Shown piece by piece: positions 8,588-17,995 of a stretch of 64,000 bases of DNA (position 1 is its first letter; every line of letters begins with the position of its first letter). The DNA lies in contig NZ_MBQE01000002.1 of the NCBI RefSeq assembly GCF_001696535.1, positions 62,001-126,000 of the forward strand, in the 5' to 3' direction. The DNA comes from Stappia indica. Its GTDB lineage: Bacteria > Pseudomonadota > Alphaproteobacteria > Rhizobiales > Stappiaceae. The notes below the pieces were generated by a model. That model searched no databases and was not told the DNA's origin. It worked only from the letters and a program-made list of their open reading frames with translations. A program made the translations under genes and the position numbers.

Positions 8588-8636
8588 TGCGACATCCCGG
8601 ACGGGCCCGCCTTCGCGCGGCCCGTCCGAAACGAGA

Positions 8637-8665
8637 AAACCCCGGCCGCGAGGCCGGGGTTTTTT
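8637..8665 (+). terminator. Rho-independent terminator after the TRAP binding-protein gene
   Basis: A perfect 8-bp GC stem (CCCCGGCC / GGCCGGGG, arms 8640-8647 and 8652-8659) with a GCGA loop is followed by six T. Four A precede it, so it may also work for the permease genes that converge from the other side. Confidence 0.9.
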
Positions 8666-8737
8666 GTTGGTCTCGGAAGGTATTTCGCCCGAACAGGCGA
8701 GCGGACCGGCGCCGCCTTTCAAGGCGGCGCCCATTCC

Positions 8738-10129
8738 TCAGTTGTAGATCGCCTTGGGCAGCCAGGTCGCGATTTCCGGGAACATGAACAGGATCGCGAT
8801 GGCCAGCACCTGCAGGCAGACGAAGGGCAGCACGCCCTTGTAGATCATCGCCGTCGACACCGAGTGCGGTGCGACGCCTCGCAGGTAGAACAGCGCGAAG
8901 CCGAAGGGCGGCGTCAGGAACGAGGTCTGAAGGTTCACTCCGACGATGATGCCGAGCCAGACCGGATCGACGTCCAGCGCCAGAAGGATCGGCGCGGTGA
9001 TCGGGATCACGATGAAGATGATCTCGAACGTGTCGAGGATGAAGCCCAGCAGGAACATGATGAACATCACCACCGCCACGGCCGCCAGTGTGCCGCCGGG
9101 CAGGTTCGACAGGAATTCGTGCACCAGGTTGTCGCCGCCCATCAGGCGGAAAACGATGGAGAACACGGCCGCGCCGAACAGGATGATGAACACCATGCAG
9201 GTAATGGTCGCCGTCGCGATCGCGGTTTCCCGGAGGATCGAGAAGGACAGGCGCCAACGCAGGGCGGCGAGCACCAGCGCGCCGACTGCACCGACGGACG
9301 CTGCTTCCGTCGGGGTGGCAACACCGCCGAGGATGGAGCCGAGCACGGCAAGGATCAGCATCAGCGGCGGCAGGAGGGCGGTCAGCACCTCGCGGAACAG
9401 GTGGGCCTTCTCTTCCGGTGGCACCGGCGTTGCCGGGCAGGATTCGGGATCGAAGATCGCCTTGAAGATCGTCCAGCCGAGGTAAAGGCCGACCAGCAGC
9501 AGGCCCGGCAGCAGGGCGCCGGCGAACAGGTCGCCGACCGAGACCGGGGTCGGGGCGAAATTGCCCTTGGACATCTGTACCTGGGCGTTGATGCCCGACA
9601 GCATGTCGCCCATGAAGATCAGCACCGTCGAGGGCGGGATGATCTGGCCGAGGGTGCCGGAGGCGCAGATGACGCCGGTGGCAAGGCGTGGATCGTAGTT
9701 GGCGCGCAGCATCGCCGGCAGCGAGATCAGGCCCATGGTGACGACGGTCGCACCGACGACGCCGGTCGAGGCGGCCAGCAGTGCGCCCACCACGATCACC
9801 GACATGCCGAGACCGCCACGCAGGTTGCCGAACAGCTTGCCCATGGTCAGCAGCAGCTGCTCGGCGATCTTGGACCGCTCCAGCATCACGCCCATGAAGA
9901 TGAACAGCGGCACGGCGACCAGGACCTCGTTGGTCATGTAGCCGATATAGCGGTTGGCGAGGCTGCCGAAGTTGGACGGGTCGAAGACGCCGAACCACAT
10001 GCCGACGAGGCCGAACAGCAGCGACACGCCCGAAAGCGTGAAGGCGACCGGGAAGCCGAGCAGCAGGAAGCCGATAATGCCGAAGAACATGAGCCCGGCG
10101 AGGAGCTCTCCGAGAAGAACGGGATCCAT
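8738..10129 (-). CDS. TRAP transporter large permease (DctM type)
   Basis: This 463-residue membrane protein has about twelve hydrophobic segments typical of the DctM subunit, which forms the sodium-coupled translocation path. Family landmarks include FMGVMLERS, the GATVVTMG and ICASGTLGQIIPPSTVLIFMGD motifs in the first half, and GGVATPTEAASVGAVGALVLA in the second. It is somewhat longer than the usual 425-440 residues because of a hydrophilic insert around PESCPATPVPPEEKAHLF. Its start codon shares one base with the stop of the small permease gene upstream, so the two are translated together. Confidence 0.93.
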   Translation of the reverse strand: MDPVLLGELLAGLMFFGIIGFLLLGFPVAFTLSGVSLLFGLVGMWFGVFDPSNFGSLANRYIGYMTNEVLVAVPLFIFMGVMLERSKIAEQLLLTMGKLFGNLRGGLGMSVIVVGALLAASTGVVGATVVTMGLISLPAMLRANYDPRLATGVICASGTLGQIIPPSTVLIFMGDMLSGINAQVQMSKGNFAPTPVSVGDLFAGALLPGLLLVGLYLGWTIFKAIFDPESCPATPVPPEEKAHLFREVLTALLPPLMLILAVLGSILGGVATPTEAASVGAVGALVLAALRWRLSFSILRETAIATATITCMVFIILFGAAVFSIVFRLMGGDNLVHEFLSNLPGGTLAAVAVVMFIMFLLGFILDTFEIIFIVIPITAPILLALDVDPVWLGIIVGVNLQTSFLTPPFGFALFYLRGVAPHSVSTAMIYKGVLPFVCLQVLAIAILFMFPEIATWLPKAIYN

Positions 10130-10701
10130 CAGGCCTCAGCCTCCCCAGTGGATGCGGCAACGGTCTCGTAGCGCAGATGCGGCGGCAGAAGGTCTTCGCG
10201 GTCCGCAAGCACCAGCACGGCGCGGGCGGCCATGGCGATGCCCTGCAGGGCGAGCAGCACGGCGAAGGCGATGATGAAGGACTTCAGGATGAACAGTCCC
10301 GGCATGCCGCCGACATTGGCCGAGGCCTCGTGCAGGCGCCAGGAACGGGAGACGAAGCTCCAGCCGTAATTCGTCACCACATAGGTGAAGGGCAGCAGGA
10401 ACAGGAAGACGCCGATCAGGTCGACCACCGCCTTGCGGCGGGTGCTGGCGGGCCGGTAGAAGATGTCGACGCGGACATGGTCGTTGCGCAGCAGGGCGAA
10501 TCCCGCGACGGCCGTGAACATCGCACCGTTGAGCCAGACGTACAGGTCCTGCATCCAGACATAGCTGATCGCGAAGACGTAACGCTGTACCACGACGGTG
10601 AAACAGACGGCGACGATGGCCAGCGACAGCCAGGAAAACACGTTCCCGACCAGCGCGTTGATACCGCTGATGATGCGGACGATCAGGGCGAGCGCACGCA
10701 C
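10129..10701 (-). CDS. TRAP transporter small permease (DctQ type)
   Basis: This 190-residue membrane protein has four predicted helices (about 10-35, 50-75, 90-115, 135-165) and the small-permease pattern WLNGAMFTAVAGFALLRNDHVRVDIFYR near the middle. It helps assemble the DctM channel with its binding protein. It starts the permease operon. The next upstream gene (the large oxidoreductase) is divergent, over 400 bp away. Confidence 0.88.
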   Translation of the reverse strand: MRALALIVRIISGINALVGNVFSWLSLAIVAVCFTVVVQRYVFAISYVWMQDLYVWLNGAMFTAVAGFALLRNDHVRVDIFYRPASTRRKAVVDLIGVFLFLLPFTYVVTNYGWSFVSRSWRLHEASANVGGMPGLFILKSFIIAFAVLLALQGIAMAARAVLVLADREDLLPPHLRYETVAASTGEAEA

Positions 10702-11105
10702 GGGCTCACTCCCAGTCGCGCGTTTGGCGGCGCGCGTTCTCGAGTTTCATCACAGACCTTCTCCGGTAGTTCCCCCAGCGGGGCGTCGACGTATTCGCCG
10801 TTCCAGCCCGCTTCCCCATATGACGATGGGCGTTTGCTTAGCAGCTTTGCGCCCGTTGCAAAAGCAATGCTGCGCCGGTTGCAGGCAAAATCGCCTCGGC
10901 CGCATCGCCGCAGCATGTTGGGGAACGGACGTTGCGGCAAGTGCGACCTGAGGCGCCGAATGACCCAAGTCAGGGTGTGAAGCTGCGGCCTGCGGGACGG
11001 TCTTTGCGAGGCGCGGTTGCGGATTTCATTTGACGACGCCAGTGGTTGGGAAAGAACCTTGGCGAAGCGGACGCACGCATAGGCGGCCGCAGGGAGGGAG
11101 TTTAC
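10702..11105. other. Divergent promoter region between TRAP permease operon and the oxidoreductase gene
   Basis: This 404-bp gap lies between dctQM and the 2-oxoacid oxidoreductase gene, which diverge. It has no convincing gene. A TTGACG hexamer near 11030 could serve as a -35 box for the rightward gene, whose ribosome binding site (GGAGGGAG) sits just before 11106. No repeat or RNA gene was recognised. Confidence 0.45.
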
Positions 11106-14100
11106 ATGGCACGCAATACGGTCTCGCTCGACGACAAGTTCGACCTTTCGAGAGAGCGCATCTTCATCTCCGGCACCCAGGCGCTGATCCGTCTGGTGCT
11201 GATGCAGAAGGAGCGGGACCGCCGCGCCGGGCTCAACACCGGCGGTTATGTCACCGGCTATCGCGGGTCGCCGCTCGGCGCCCTCGACCAGCAGTTCCAG
11301 AAGGCTGCGCGGCTGCTTGCCCCGCAGGATGTCGTGTTCTCGCCGGCGATCAACGAGGACCTGGCAGCTACCGCGCTTTGGGGCACCCAGCAGGCGGAAA
11401 TGCGCGGCGAGGGCAAATACGACGGTGTCTTCGGCATCTGGTACGGCAAGGGGCCGGGCGTCGATCGGTCCGGCGATGCCTTCCGCCACGCCAATCTCGC
11501 AGGCACCTCGCGCCATGGCGGCGTGCTGGCGCTGATGGGCGACGATCACACTTGCGAGAGCTCGACCACCGCCCACCAGTCGGAATTCGCGCTGGTCGAT
11601 GCGATGATGCCGATCCTCAATCCCGCCGGCGCCCAGGAGATCCTCGATTTCGGTCTCTATGGCTGGGCCCTGTCGCGCTATGCCGGCATCTGGGCCGGCC
11701 TGAAGCTGGTCAAGGACAATGTCGAATCGACCGCGACCATCGACGGGCGGCTCGACCGGGTCCTGCCGGTGCTTCCGGACTTTCCCTTCCCGCCGGATGG
11801 CGTGCATATCCGCCCGTCCGATCATCCGCTGGTGCAGGAAGCGCGCCTGCACGAGGTCAAGCTGCCGGCGGCCAAGGCCTTCATCGCCGCCAACCCGCTC
11901 GACCGGGTGGTGCTGTCGGGCGGTCGCCAGCCGGTGGTCGGGATCGTCTCCACCGGCAAGAGCTATCTCGACGTGCTGGAGGGGCTGGACCTGCTTGGCA
12001 TCGACGAGGTGGCGGCCGCGGATCTCGGGGTCGCCTTCCTGAAGATCGGCTGCCCCTGGCCGTTGTCGCCGGGCCGTCTGCGCGATTTCGCCAAGGGCCT
12101 CGAGCTGCTCATCGTGGTGGAGGAAAAGCGCGGGCTGATCGAGCCGCAGGTCAAGGAAATCCTCTACGGCATGACCGACGCCCCGGCGGTGATCGGCAAG
12201 GCGGACGAGGAGGGGGCCGTGCTGTTCCGCGCCCCCGGCGCGCTGGAGCCGATCCAGATCGCCCGCGAGATCGGCCGGCGGGTGGCACGGCGGCGTACGT
12301 CCGATGCGCTTTCCGCCCGGCTCGGCGATCTTGAAGAGCGCGCCCTGCGTCTGGCCGCGACGCGGGACGTTGCCGTGCGCAGCCCATATTTCTGCGCCGG
12401 CTGTCCGCACAATTCCTCGACCCGCGTTCCCGAGGGCAGCCGCGCCTATGCTGGCATCGGTTGCCACTACATGGTCCAGTGGATGGACCGGAACACGGAA
12501 GGCTATACCCAGATGGGCGGCGAGGGCGCCAACTGGGTCGGCGAGGCGCATTTCTCGCGCACCGGCCACGTCTTCCAGAATCTCGGCGACGGCACCTACA
12601 ACCATTCCGGCGCGCTGGCGATCCGCGCTGCCAAGGCGGCCGGCGTCAACATCACCTACAAGATCCTCTACAACGACGCCGTGGCGATGACCGGTGGCCA
12701 GTCCCATGACGGCGGCCTGCGCGTCGACGAGATCGCCCGGCAGGTCGCGGCGGAAGGTGCGCGGCGGATCGTCATCGTCACCGACGAGCCGGGCAAGTAT
12801 CCCCCGGCGACCGCCTGGCCGTCCGGCACGGCGATCCATCACCGCGACGAGCTGATCGAGGTGGAGCGGGAGCTGGCCGGCGAACCGGGGCTCACCGTTC
12901 TGATCTACGACCAGACCTGCGCCGCCGAGAAGCGGCGTCGGCGCAAGCGTGGTCTCTTCCCGGATCCGGACGAGCGGGTGGTGGTCAACGAGCTGGTCTG
13001 CGAGGGCTGCGGCGATTGCGGCGTGCAGTCCAACTGCGTTGCCATCCAGCCGGTCGAGACCGAGTGGGGCCGCAAGCGGATGATCGACCAGTCGTCCTGC
13101 AACAAGGACTTCTCCTGCGTGAAGGGCTTCTGCCCCTCCTTCGTCAGCGTGCGCGGCGGCGTTCTGAAGGGCCGTGCGGTGATGCCGCCGGCGGCGCCGC
13201 AGGTCGCAGAGCCGCAGATCGCTCCGCTCACCGGCATGCATTCGGTGATGATCACCGGCGTCGGCGGCACCGGCGTCGTCACCATCGGCGCGGTGATCGG
13301 CATGGCCGCCCATCTCGACGGGCTCGGCTGCGGCATCATCGACATGGCCGGCCTTGCCCAGAAGGGCGGGGCGGTGATCAGCCACCTCAAGCTGGCGCCG
13401 CGGCCCGAGGACATCTCGGCGATCCGCGTCGGCCCCGGCTCGGCGGATCTGGTGCTTGGCTGCGATATCGTCGTTGCCGGCTCAGCCAAGATCCTCTCGG
13501 CGATGACGCCGGGACGGAGCTTCGCGGTGATCAACACCCACGAGACCCTGCCGGGCGACTTTGCCCGCAATCCCGACTTCAGCCTTCCCGGCCGGCGCCT
13601 GGTGGCGGCACTCAGTGAGGCGGCAGGGCCTGACCGCGCCCGCTTCGTCGATGCGACGGAGCTTGCCACCGAACTCTTTGGCGATGCGATTGCCGCCAAC
13701 ATGTTCCTGCTCGGCTTCGGCTGGCAGCTCGGTGCCTTGCCGCTGACCCGCGAGGCTCTGGAAGAGGCGATCCGCCTCAACAAGGTGTCGGTGGAGATGA
13801 ACCTGTCCGCCTTTGCCTGGGGGCGGGTCGCGGCGGTGGATCCGGAGGCGGTGGTGCGGGCGGCGAAGTCGCGTCCCGACCAACTCGAGCACCGGCGCTT
13901 GTCGGAAAGCGTCGAGGAGATGGTCGCGCGCCGTGCCGCCTTCCTCGCCGACTACCAGGACGCGGCCTATGCGGCGCGCTACAGCGAGCGCATCGCGCGC
14001 CTGTCGCAGGCGGCAAGCCGTCTTGGCGCGTCCGGCGAGGAGATCCGCGAGACGGTGGCGCGCGAGCTGTTCCGCCTGATGGCGATCAAGGATGAATACG

Positions 14101-14567
14101 AGGTCGCCCGGCTCTTCACCGGCGACAGCTTCAAGCGGCAGCTTTCTGAGACCTTCGAGAGCTTCCAGAAGCTGGAGTTCCATCTCGCCCCGCCGCTGCT
14201 GTCGCGCACCGACAAGCGGACTGGGCGTCCGGCCAAGCGCCGCTTCGGCCCCTGGATGATGCCGCTCTTCCGCCTGCTTGCCCGCATGAAGGGCCTGCGC
14301 GGCGGCGCGTTCGATGTGTTCGGACGCACACAGGAGCGGAAGCGCGAGCGCCGGTTGCGCGACGAGTACGAGCGGATCGTTGACGAGGTGGCGGGTACGC
14401 TGGATGCCGGCAACGCGGCTGCGGCGCAGGCGCTGCTCGCCTTCCCGCGCTCGATCCGCGGCTTCGGCCCGGTCCGGGAAGCCTCGATGCACGAGGCGGA
14501 GGCGCGCCTGCCCGAGTTGCTTGCTGCGTTCCGCGAGGGGCGTAGTGCCCGGCTTGCGGCTGAGTAG
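11106..14567 (+). CDS. Fused indolepyruvate/2-oxoacid:ferredoxin oxidoreductase (IorA-IorB type)
   Basis: This 1153-residue enzyme should convert an aryl- or branched 2-oxoacid plus CoA to the acyl-CoA, CO2 and reduced ferredoxin. Domain order: a pyrimidine-type domain (about 1-400), a TPP-binding part with FCAGCPHNSS and AGIGCHYM (about 425-460), a cysteine cluster CEGCGDCG...NCVAIQ...CNKDFSCVKGFCPS (from about 631) for iron-sulfur clusters, a gamma domain with ITGVGGTGVVTIG (about 714) and MAGLAQKGGAVISH, and a C-terminal domain. This matches the fused alphaproteobacterial version of IorAB. The start follows GGAGGGAG. It stands alone, but the leucine/phenylalanine dehydrogenase upstream and CoA ligases downstream fit a shared role in aromatic or branched-chain acid metabolism, by inference. 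Confidence 0.92.
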   Translation: MARNTVSLDDKFDLSRERIFISGTQALIRLVLMQKERDRRAGLNTGGYVTGYRGSPLGALDQQFQKAARLLAPQDVVFSPAINEDLAATALWGTQQAEMRGEGKYDGVFGIWYGKGPGVDRSGDAFRHANLAGTSRHGGVLALMGDDHTCESSTTAHQSEFALVDAMMPILNPAGAQEILDFGLYGWALSRYAGIWAGLKLVKDNVESTATIDGRLDRVLPVLPDFPFPPDGVHIRPSDHPLVQEARLHEVKLPAAKAFIAANPLDRVVLSGGRQPVVGIVSTGKSYLDVLEGLDLLGIDEVAAADLGVAFLKIGCPWPLSPGRLRDFAKGLELLIVVEEKRGLIEPQVKEILYGMTDAPAVIGKADEEGAVLFRAPGALEPIQIAREIGRRVARRRTSDALSARLGDLEERALRLAATRDVAVRSPYFCAGCPHNSSTRVPEGSRAYAGIGCHYMVQWMDRNTEGYTQMGGEGANWVGEAHFSRTGHVFQNLGDGTYNHSGALAIRAAKAAGVNITYKILYNDAVAMTGGQSHDGGLRVDEIARQVAAEGARRIVIVTDEPGKYPPATAWPSGTAIHHRDELIEVERELAGEPGLTVLIYDQTCAAEKRRRRKRGLFPDPDERVVVNELVCEGCGDCGVQSNCVAIQPVETEWGRKRMIDQSSCNKDFSCVKGFCPSFVSVRGGVLKGRAVMPPAAPQVAEPQIAPLTGMHSVMITGVGGTGVVTIGAVIGMAAHLDGLGCGIIDMAGLAQKGGAVISHLKLAPRPEDISAIRVGPGSADLVLGCDIVVAGSAKILSAMTPGRSFAVINTHETLPGDFARNPDFSLPGRRLVAALSEAAGPDRARFVDATELATELFGDAIAANMFLLGFGWQLGALPLTREALEEAIRLNKVSVEMNLSAFAWGRVAAVDPEAVVRAAKSRPDQLEHRRLSESVEEMVARRAAFLADYQDAAYAARYSERIARLSQAASRLGASGEEIRETVARELFRLMAIKDEYEVARLFTGDSFKRQLSETFESFQKLEFHLAPPLLSRTDKRTGRPAKRRFGPWMMPLFRLLARMKGLRGGAFDVFGRTQERKRERRLRDEYERIVDEVAGTLDAGNAAAAQALLAFPRSIRGFGPVREASMHEAEARLPELLAAFREGRSARLAAE

Positions 14568-14612
14568 GACACACGCTGGGATCGTTGCTATCGCGTTTTT
14601 GAAAAATCAGGT

Positions 14613-14647
14613 CACGGCCGCTTTCGGGCGGCCGTGTTCGTTTTCGG
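14613..14647 (+). terminator. Rho-independent terminator after the oxidoreductase gene
   Basis: A perfect 9-bp stem (CACGGCCGC / GCGGCCGTG, arms 14613-14621 and 14628-14636) with a six-base loop is followed by a T-rich run (TTCGTTTTCGG). It lies 45 bp after the stop codon. Confidence 0.75.
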
Positions 14648-14862
14648 TTGTGCTCGGACGCGCAGATTTTGGTTCCGCCGGCCAGCTTTGCGAACGAAAA
14701 GATCTAACAGTGCGCTTCTTTCCTATTTCGTGTGCGAATTATTATTATAAATCTTCTAATTCTCTAATAAATCTTATGGTTGTGATGGGCTGTAGGTAAT
14801 TTATTTGAATATTTTTTGGTTCGAATATAGATTTGTTTTTTATCGATTAGGGGGATTTTGAA
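14648..14862. other. AT-rich intergenic patch upstream of the small secreted protein gene
   Basis: Base composition falls sharply here, with runs such as ATTATTATTATAAA and GAATATTTTTTGG, in a window that is otherwise strongly GC-rich. It presumably contains the promoter of the small gene at 14863. No mobile-element ends, inverted repeats or target-site duplications were seen. Confidence 0.55.
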
Positions 14863-15009
14863 ATGAAGACGATGTATTTTCTGGTTTGCGTTCTGATGAG
14901 TGTTGCGTTTGCAACGGTCAACGCCAGCGCCCATGGCGGTGGATGTCGCAAGGACAGCCCGCGTGGTCAGTGTTGCCACGCCGGTTCCCAGCCTTATCAC
15001 TGTCATTGA
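14863..15009 (+). CDS. Small secreted His/Cys-rich protein (YHYH-like motif)
   Basis: This 48-residue ORF has a clean signal peptide (MKTMYFLVCVLMSVAFATVNASA) and a mature part of about 25 residues beginning HGGGCRKDSPRG and ending PYHCH. The pattern of an N-terminal H-G-G, a central cysteine/glycine stretch and a final Y-H-x-H resembles short YHYH-type proteins of unknown function. Four cysteines in the mature chain region and several histidines suggest metal binding or disulfides in the periplasm. GGGGA lies 8 bp before the ATG. The gene sits in a low-GC patch and may be a transferred element. It converges on the response regulator gene, with 16 bp between stops. Confidence 0.65.
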   Translation: MKTMYFLVCVLMSVAFATVNASAHGGGCRKDSPRGQCCHAGSQPYHCH

Positions 15010-15025
15010 AGATGCGGCCCGTCCC

Positions 15026-15793
15026 TTAGCCTGACACCCAGTCCACCTGCGCGGTCAGCATGTAGCCCGACCCGTAGACGGTGCGGATGAGGGTCGGCGT
15101 GTCGGGGCGGGTCAGCTTCTTGCGGATCCGCGAGATGCGCACGTCGATGGCCCGGTCGAGCGTGTCGTCGCGCCCGCCATGCTCCAGCAGGTAGTCGCGG
15201 CTGAGCACGCGGCGAGGGGCCTTCAGCAGGGCCGTCAGGATCGCCGCTTCGCTGGTAGACAGGAACGTCTCCTCGCCGTCCGGATCGACGAGGCGGTGGC
15301 TCTGCGGCTCGAACCGCCAGTTCTCGAAACGCGCAAACTCCCGCGGCACCCGCTCGCCGCTCTCGCTGGTGCTTGTTGCCGCCGGCGCGGCGCGGCGCAG
15401 CAGCGAGCGCACCCGCGCGACGATCTCGCGCGGGTCGAACGGCTTCACCACATAGTCGTCGGCGCCGAATTCCAGTCCCATGATCCGGTCGGAGGCATGT
15501 GCGCGGGCGGAGAGCACGAGGATCGGCACGGGCCCGCGCGCGCGCACCCGGTTGATCATCTCCATTCCGTCCATGTCGGGCAGGCCGAGGTCGAGGATGA
15601 TCGCGGAGGGCATGCGCTGGCCGATGCCGATCAGGGCCGCATCGGCGGTCGCGAAGACTTCCGTGCGGAACCGGTAGGTGGAGAGCGTCTCGGCCAGCAG
15701 GCTGCGGATGTCCGCCTCGTCCTCGATGATGAAGACGAGCGGGTCCGTGCCGGCGGCGACGTCTCTGCCCTGGATCGGGTCGGGATGGTTCAT
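15026..15793 (-). CDS. OmpR/PhoB-family response regulator
   Basis: This 255-residue protein has a receiver domain (acidic pocket FIIEDEAD, phosphoacceptor Asp68 in IILDLGLPDMDG, and VKPFDPREIVARV) joined to an OmpR-type winged helix (LSTSEAAILTALLKAPRRVLSRDYLL...IDVRISRIRKKL). It would be phosphorylated by the kinase encoded upstream and bind promoter DNA. The start at 15793 overlaps the kinase stop as ATGA, which decides between it and the upstream in-frame ATG. Targets are unknown. Confidence 0.93.
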   Translation of the reverse strand: MNHPDPIQGRDVAAGTDPLVFIIEDEADIRSLLAETLSTYRFRTEVFATADAALIGIGQRMPSAIILDLGLPDMDGMEMINRVRARGPVPILVLSARAHASDRIMGLEFGADDYVVKPFDPREIVARVRSLLRRAAPAATSTSESGERVPREFARFENWRFEPQSHRLVDPDGEETFLSTSEAAILTALLKAPRRVLSRDYLLEHGGRDDTLDRAIDVRISRIRKKLTRPDTPTLIRTVYGSGYMLTAQVDWVSG

Positions 15794-17730
15794 GAAGCAA
15801 GTATCTCGTTCATGGTCCGGGCAAGCAGGCGGCTGGAAAAGGGTTTCGGCAGCACAGGGCAATCCGGTGCCTGAGCCTCCCGTGTCGGCCCCTGACGGTA
15901 ACCGGTCATCAGCGCAACCGGAAGACCCGGCCGCCGTTTTCTTAGCTCGGCAACAAGCGCGATGCCGTTCGTCTGGCCCGGCATGACGATGTCGCTGATC
16001 ACCGCGCGGATGTCCTCGACGTCGCGGACAAGGTCGAGCGCGTCGTCCGTGCTGCCGGTCACCAGCACCGAATAGCCGAGGGCGCAGAGCTGATCGCGCA
16101 CCACGTCGGCGACGTCGGTGTCGTCGTCGACCACCAGCACCAGTTCCCCGTTGCCGTTGGTGGCCGGCTCGCCTTCCGCGCTGTCGTGCGGACCGGGTTC
16201 CGCGTCGATCATCGGGAAGGCGAGGCGGATCGCCGTGCCTTCGCCGGGGGTGCTGTCGATCAGGATGCCGCCGCCACTGCGCCGCACGCAGCCATAGACG
16301 GTCGGCAGGCCGAGGCCGCTGCCCGTCCCGAAAGGCTTGGTGGAGAAGAACGGGTCGAAGGCCTGGCGGCGCACCTCCTCGCTCATGCCCTCGCCATTGT
16401 CGCGCACTTCCAGCAGGGCATGCGGTCCCGGCGCGACGCCGAAGCGGTCGGCGTCCGCCCGGGTGAGATCGGCGCAGGTGAGCGAGATGGCGATGGTGCC
16501 GCCGGACGGCATGGCATCGCGGGCGTTGAGAACCAGGTTGACCAGCGCGTTCTCGAACTCGGCCGGGTCGACGCGCACGATGGCGTCGCAGGCAGCCAGA
16601 TCGAGCGCAAGCTCCACCGACTTCGGCAGCGAGCCCGCGAGCAACCCTTCCACATTCGCCGTCAGGGGGGCGAGCCGCAGCGGCCGCACGTCGGAGGCAT
16701 CGCCCCGGGCGAAGGCCAGCAGACGCCGGGTCAGGTCGGCGCCGCGCTGGGCGGCCTGGTGAACCGGGTCGAGATGCATTGCAAGGTCGGGCATCGCCGG
16801 AATGTCGACCTTGCGCCGCAGCGCCAGCACATTGCCGATGATGATCGTCAGCAGGTTGTTGAAGTCGTGGGCGAGCCCGCCGGTCAGCTGGCCGACCGCC
16901 TCCATGCGCTGGGCCTGGGCAAGCGCCGCCTCGCTGCGCTTCTGCTCGGTCGCATCCAGCGACAGCACGAAGCAGCCGAGCACCCGCCCGTCCAGCGTGC
17001 GGTCGGGGATGAGGGTGGAGCGCATGTGCGCGACCACCCCGGTCGGCCGGGTGCGGGAATACTCATAGGAAACCGCCTGGCCCTGGAAGGCCTTCTCGAT
17101 ATGCGGCTCGAGCCTGGAGTAGAGCTCGGGGCCGAGCACGTCGCCGACATGTCTGCCGGCGATGGATTCCACCGTCTGGTCGAACCACTTGGCATAGCGA
17201 CGGTTGGCGAAGCGGTAGATCGGGCCGGGGCTGATATAGGCGACCAGCGCGGGGATGTTTTCCGTGACCAGCCGCAGCCAGTCCTCGCTCTGGCGCAGCT
17301 GGTGCGTGCGCTCGGCGACGGTGCGCTCCAGCGAGGCCTGGTGCTGCCGCTCGCGGGTGATGTCGGTATAGGTCGTGACGAAGCCGCCTTCGGGGAGCGG
17401 CGCTCCGGTCACCATCACCACCTGACCATCCGGGCGCACCCGCTCGAATGTGTGCGGCTCGAACAGTTTCGCTCGCTCAACGCGCCGGGCAACGATGTCG
17501 CTGACATCGCCCGGACCGTATTCGCCGCGTGCTGCGTTCACCTCCAGGAAGGCGGACAGATGCGTGCCGCGACGGGCGAGGTGCCAGGGAAACTCCAGCA
17601 TCGAGAACAGCTGGCGGTTCCACGCGACGAGGCGCAGGTCCGCGTCGAAGACGGAGAACCCCTGGTTGATGTGATCGAGCGCCGCCTGCAGCAGGTCGAG
17701 CCGCTCGCGATACAGGTCGCGGCGTGTCAT
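15790..17730 (-). CDS. Hybrid sensor histidine kinase: PAS-PAS-HisKA-HATPase-receiver
   Basis: This 646-residue soluble kinase has no clear membrane helix. An N-terminal PAS domain (GFSVFDADLRLVAWNRQ) is followed by a short coiled coil (ERTVAERTHQLRQSED) and a second PAS domain (YISPGPIYRFANRRYAKWF). The dimerisation domain holds the H-box GLAHDFNNLLT with His288. The ATPase has the N, G1 and G2 boxes (LVLNARDAMP, DNGEGM, GSGLGLPTV). A C-terminal receiver (VVDDDTDVADVV, SDIVMPGQTNG) makes it hybrid. It is coupled by ATGA overlap to the OmpR-type regulator. The signal is unknown; cytosolic PAS input suggests redox, light or small-molecule sensing. Confidence 0.92.
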   Translation of the reverse strand: MTRRDLYRERLDLLQAALDHINQGFSVFDADLRLVAWNRQLFSMLEFPWHLARRGTHLSAFLEVNAARGEYGPGDVSDIVARRVERAKLFEPHTFERVRPDGQVVMVTGAPLPEGGFVTTYTDITRERQHQASLERTVAERTHQLRQSEDWLRLVTENIPALVAYISPGPIYRFANRRYAKWFDQTVESIAGRHVGDVLGPELYSRLEPHIEKAFQGQAVSYEYSRTRPTGVVAHMRSTLIPDRTLDGRVLGCFVLSLDATEQKRSEAALAQAQRMEAVGQLTGGLAHDFNNLLTIIIGNVLALRRKVDIPAMPDLAMHLDPVHQAAQRGADLTRRLLAFARGDASDVRPLRLAPLTANVEGLLAGSLPKSVELALDLAACDAIVRVDPAEFENALVNLVLNARDAMPSGGTIAISLTCADLTRADADRFGVAPGPHALLEVRDNGEGMSEEVRRQAFDPFFSTKPFGTGSGLGLPTVYGCVRRSGGGILIDSTPGEGTAIRLAFPMIDAEPGPHDSAEGEPATNGNGELVLVVDDDTDVADVVRDQLCALGYSVLVTGSTDDALDLVRDVEDIRAVISDIVMPGQTNGIALVAELRKRRPGLPVALMTGYRQGPTREAQAPDCPVLPKPFSSRLLARTMNEILAS

Positions 17731-17995
17731 GGGGCGAGTTTATCCGGCCCGCCGCGCCTGTCGATATCGTTTCTCGTCGATACCGGGTCTTCCTCGTCTC
17801 TGAAACAATTCGTTGCAATTGGCACATACTGGCGCAACGCTGGGGCCCTAGCGTTGCCTTTAAGCGGAAATCCGCGTCAACCCGTGCCGAGTCTCCAACA
17901 AGAGAGAAGGGGTTGCCGCCGCAGGGGCCGACCGTGTCCCGGCAACGCTGAAACGAACGACCCCGAAAACGGGGCGTCCAGAGGGGAAGAAACGC

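Noticed and set aside
10683..13385. A 900-codon minus-strand open frame opposite the oxidoreductase
   Set aside because: Antisense to a strongly conserved gene and without domain features.
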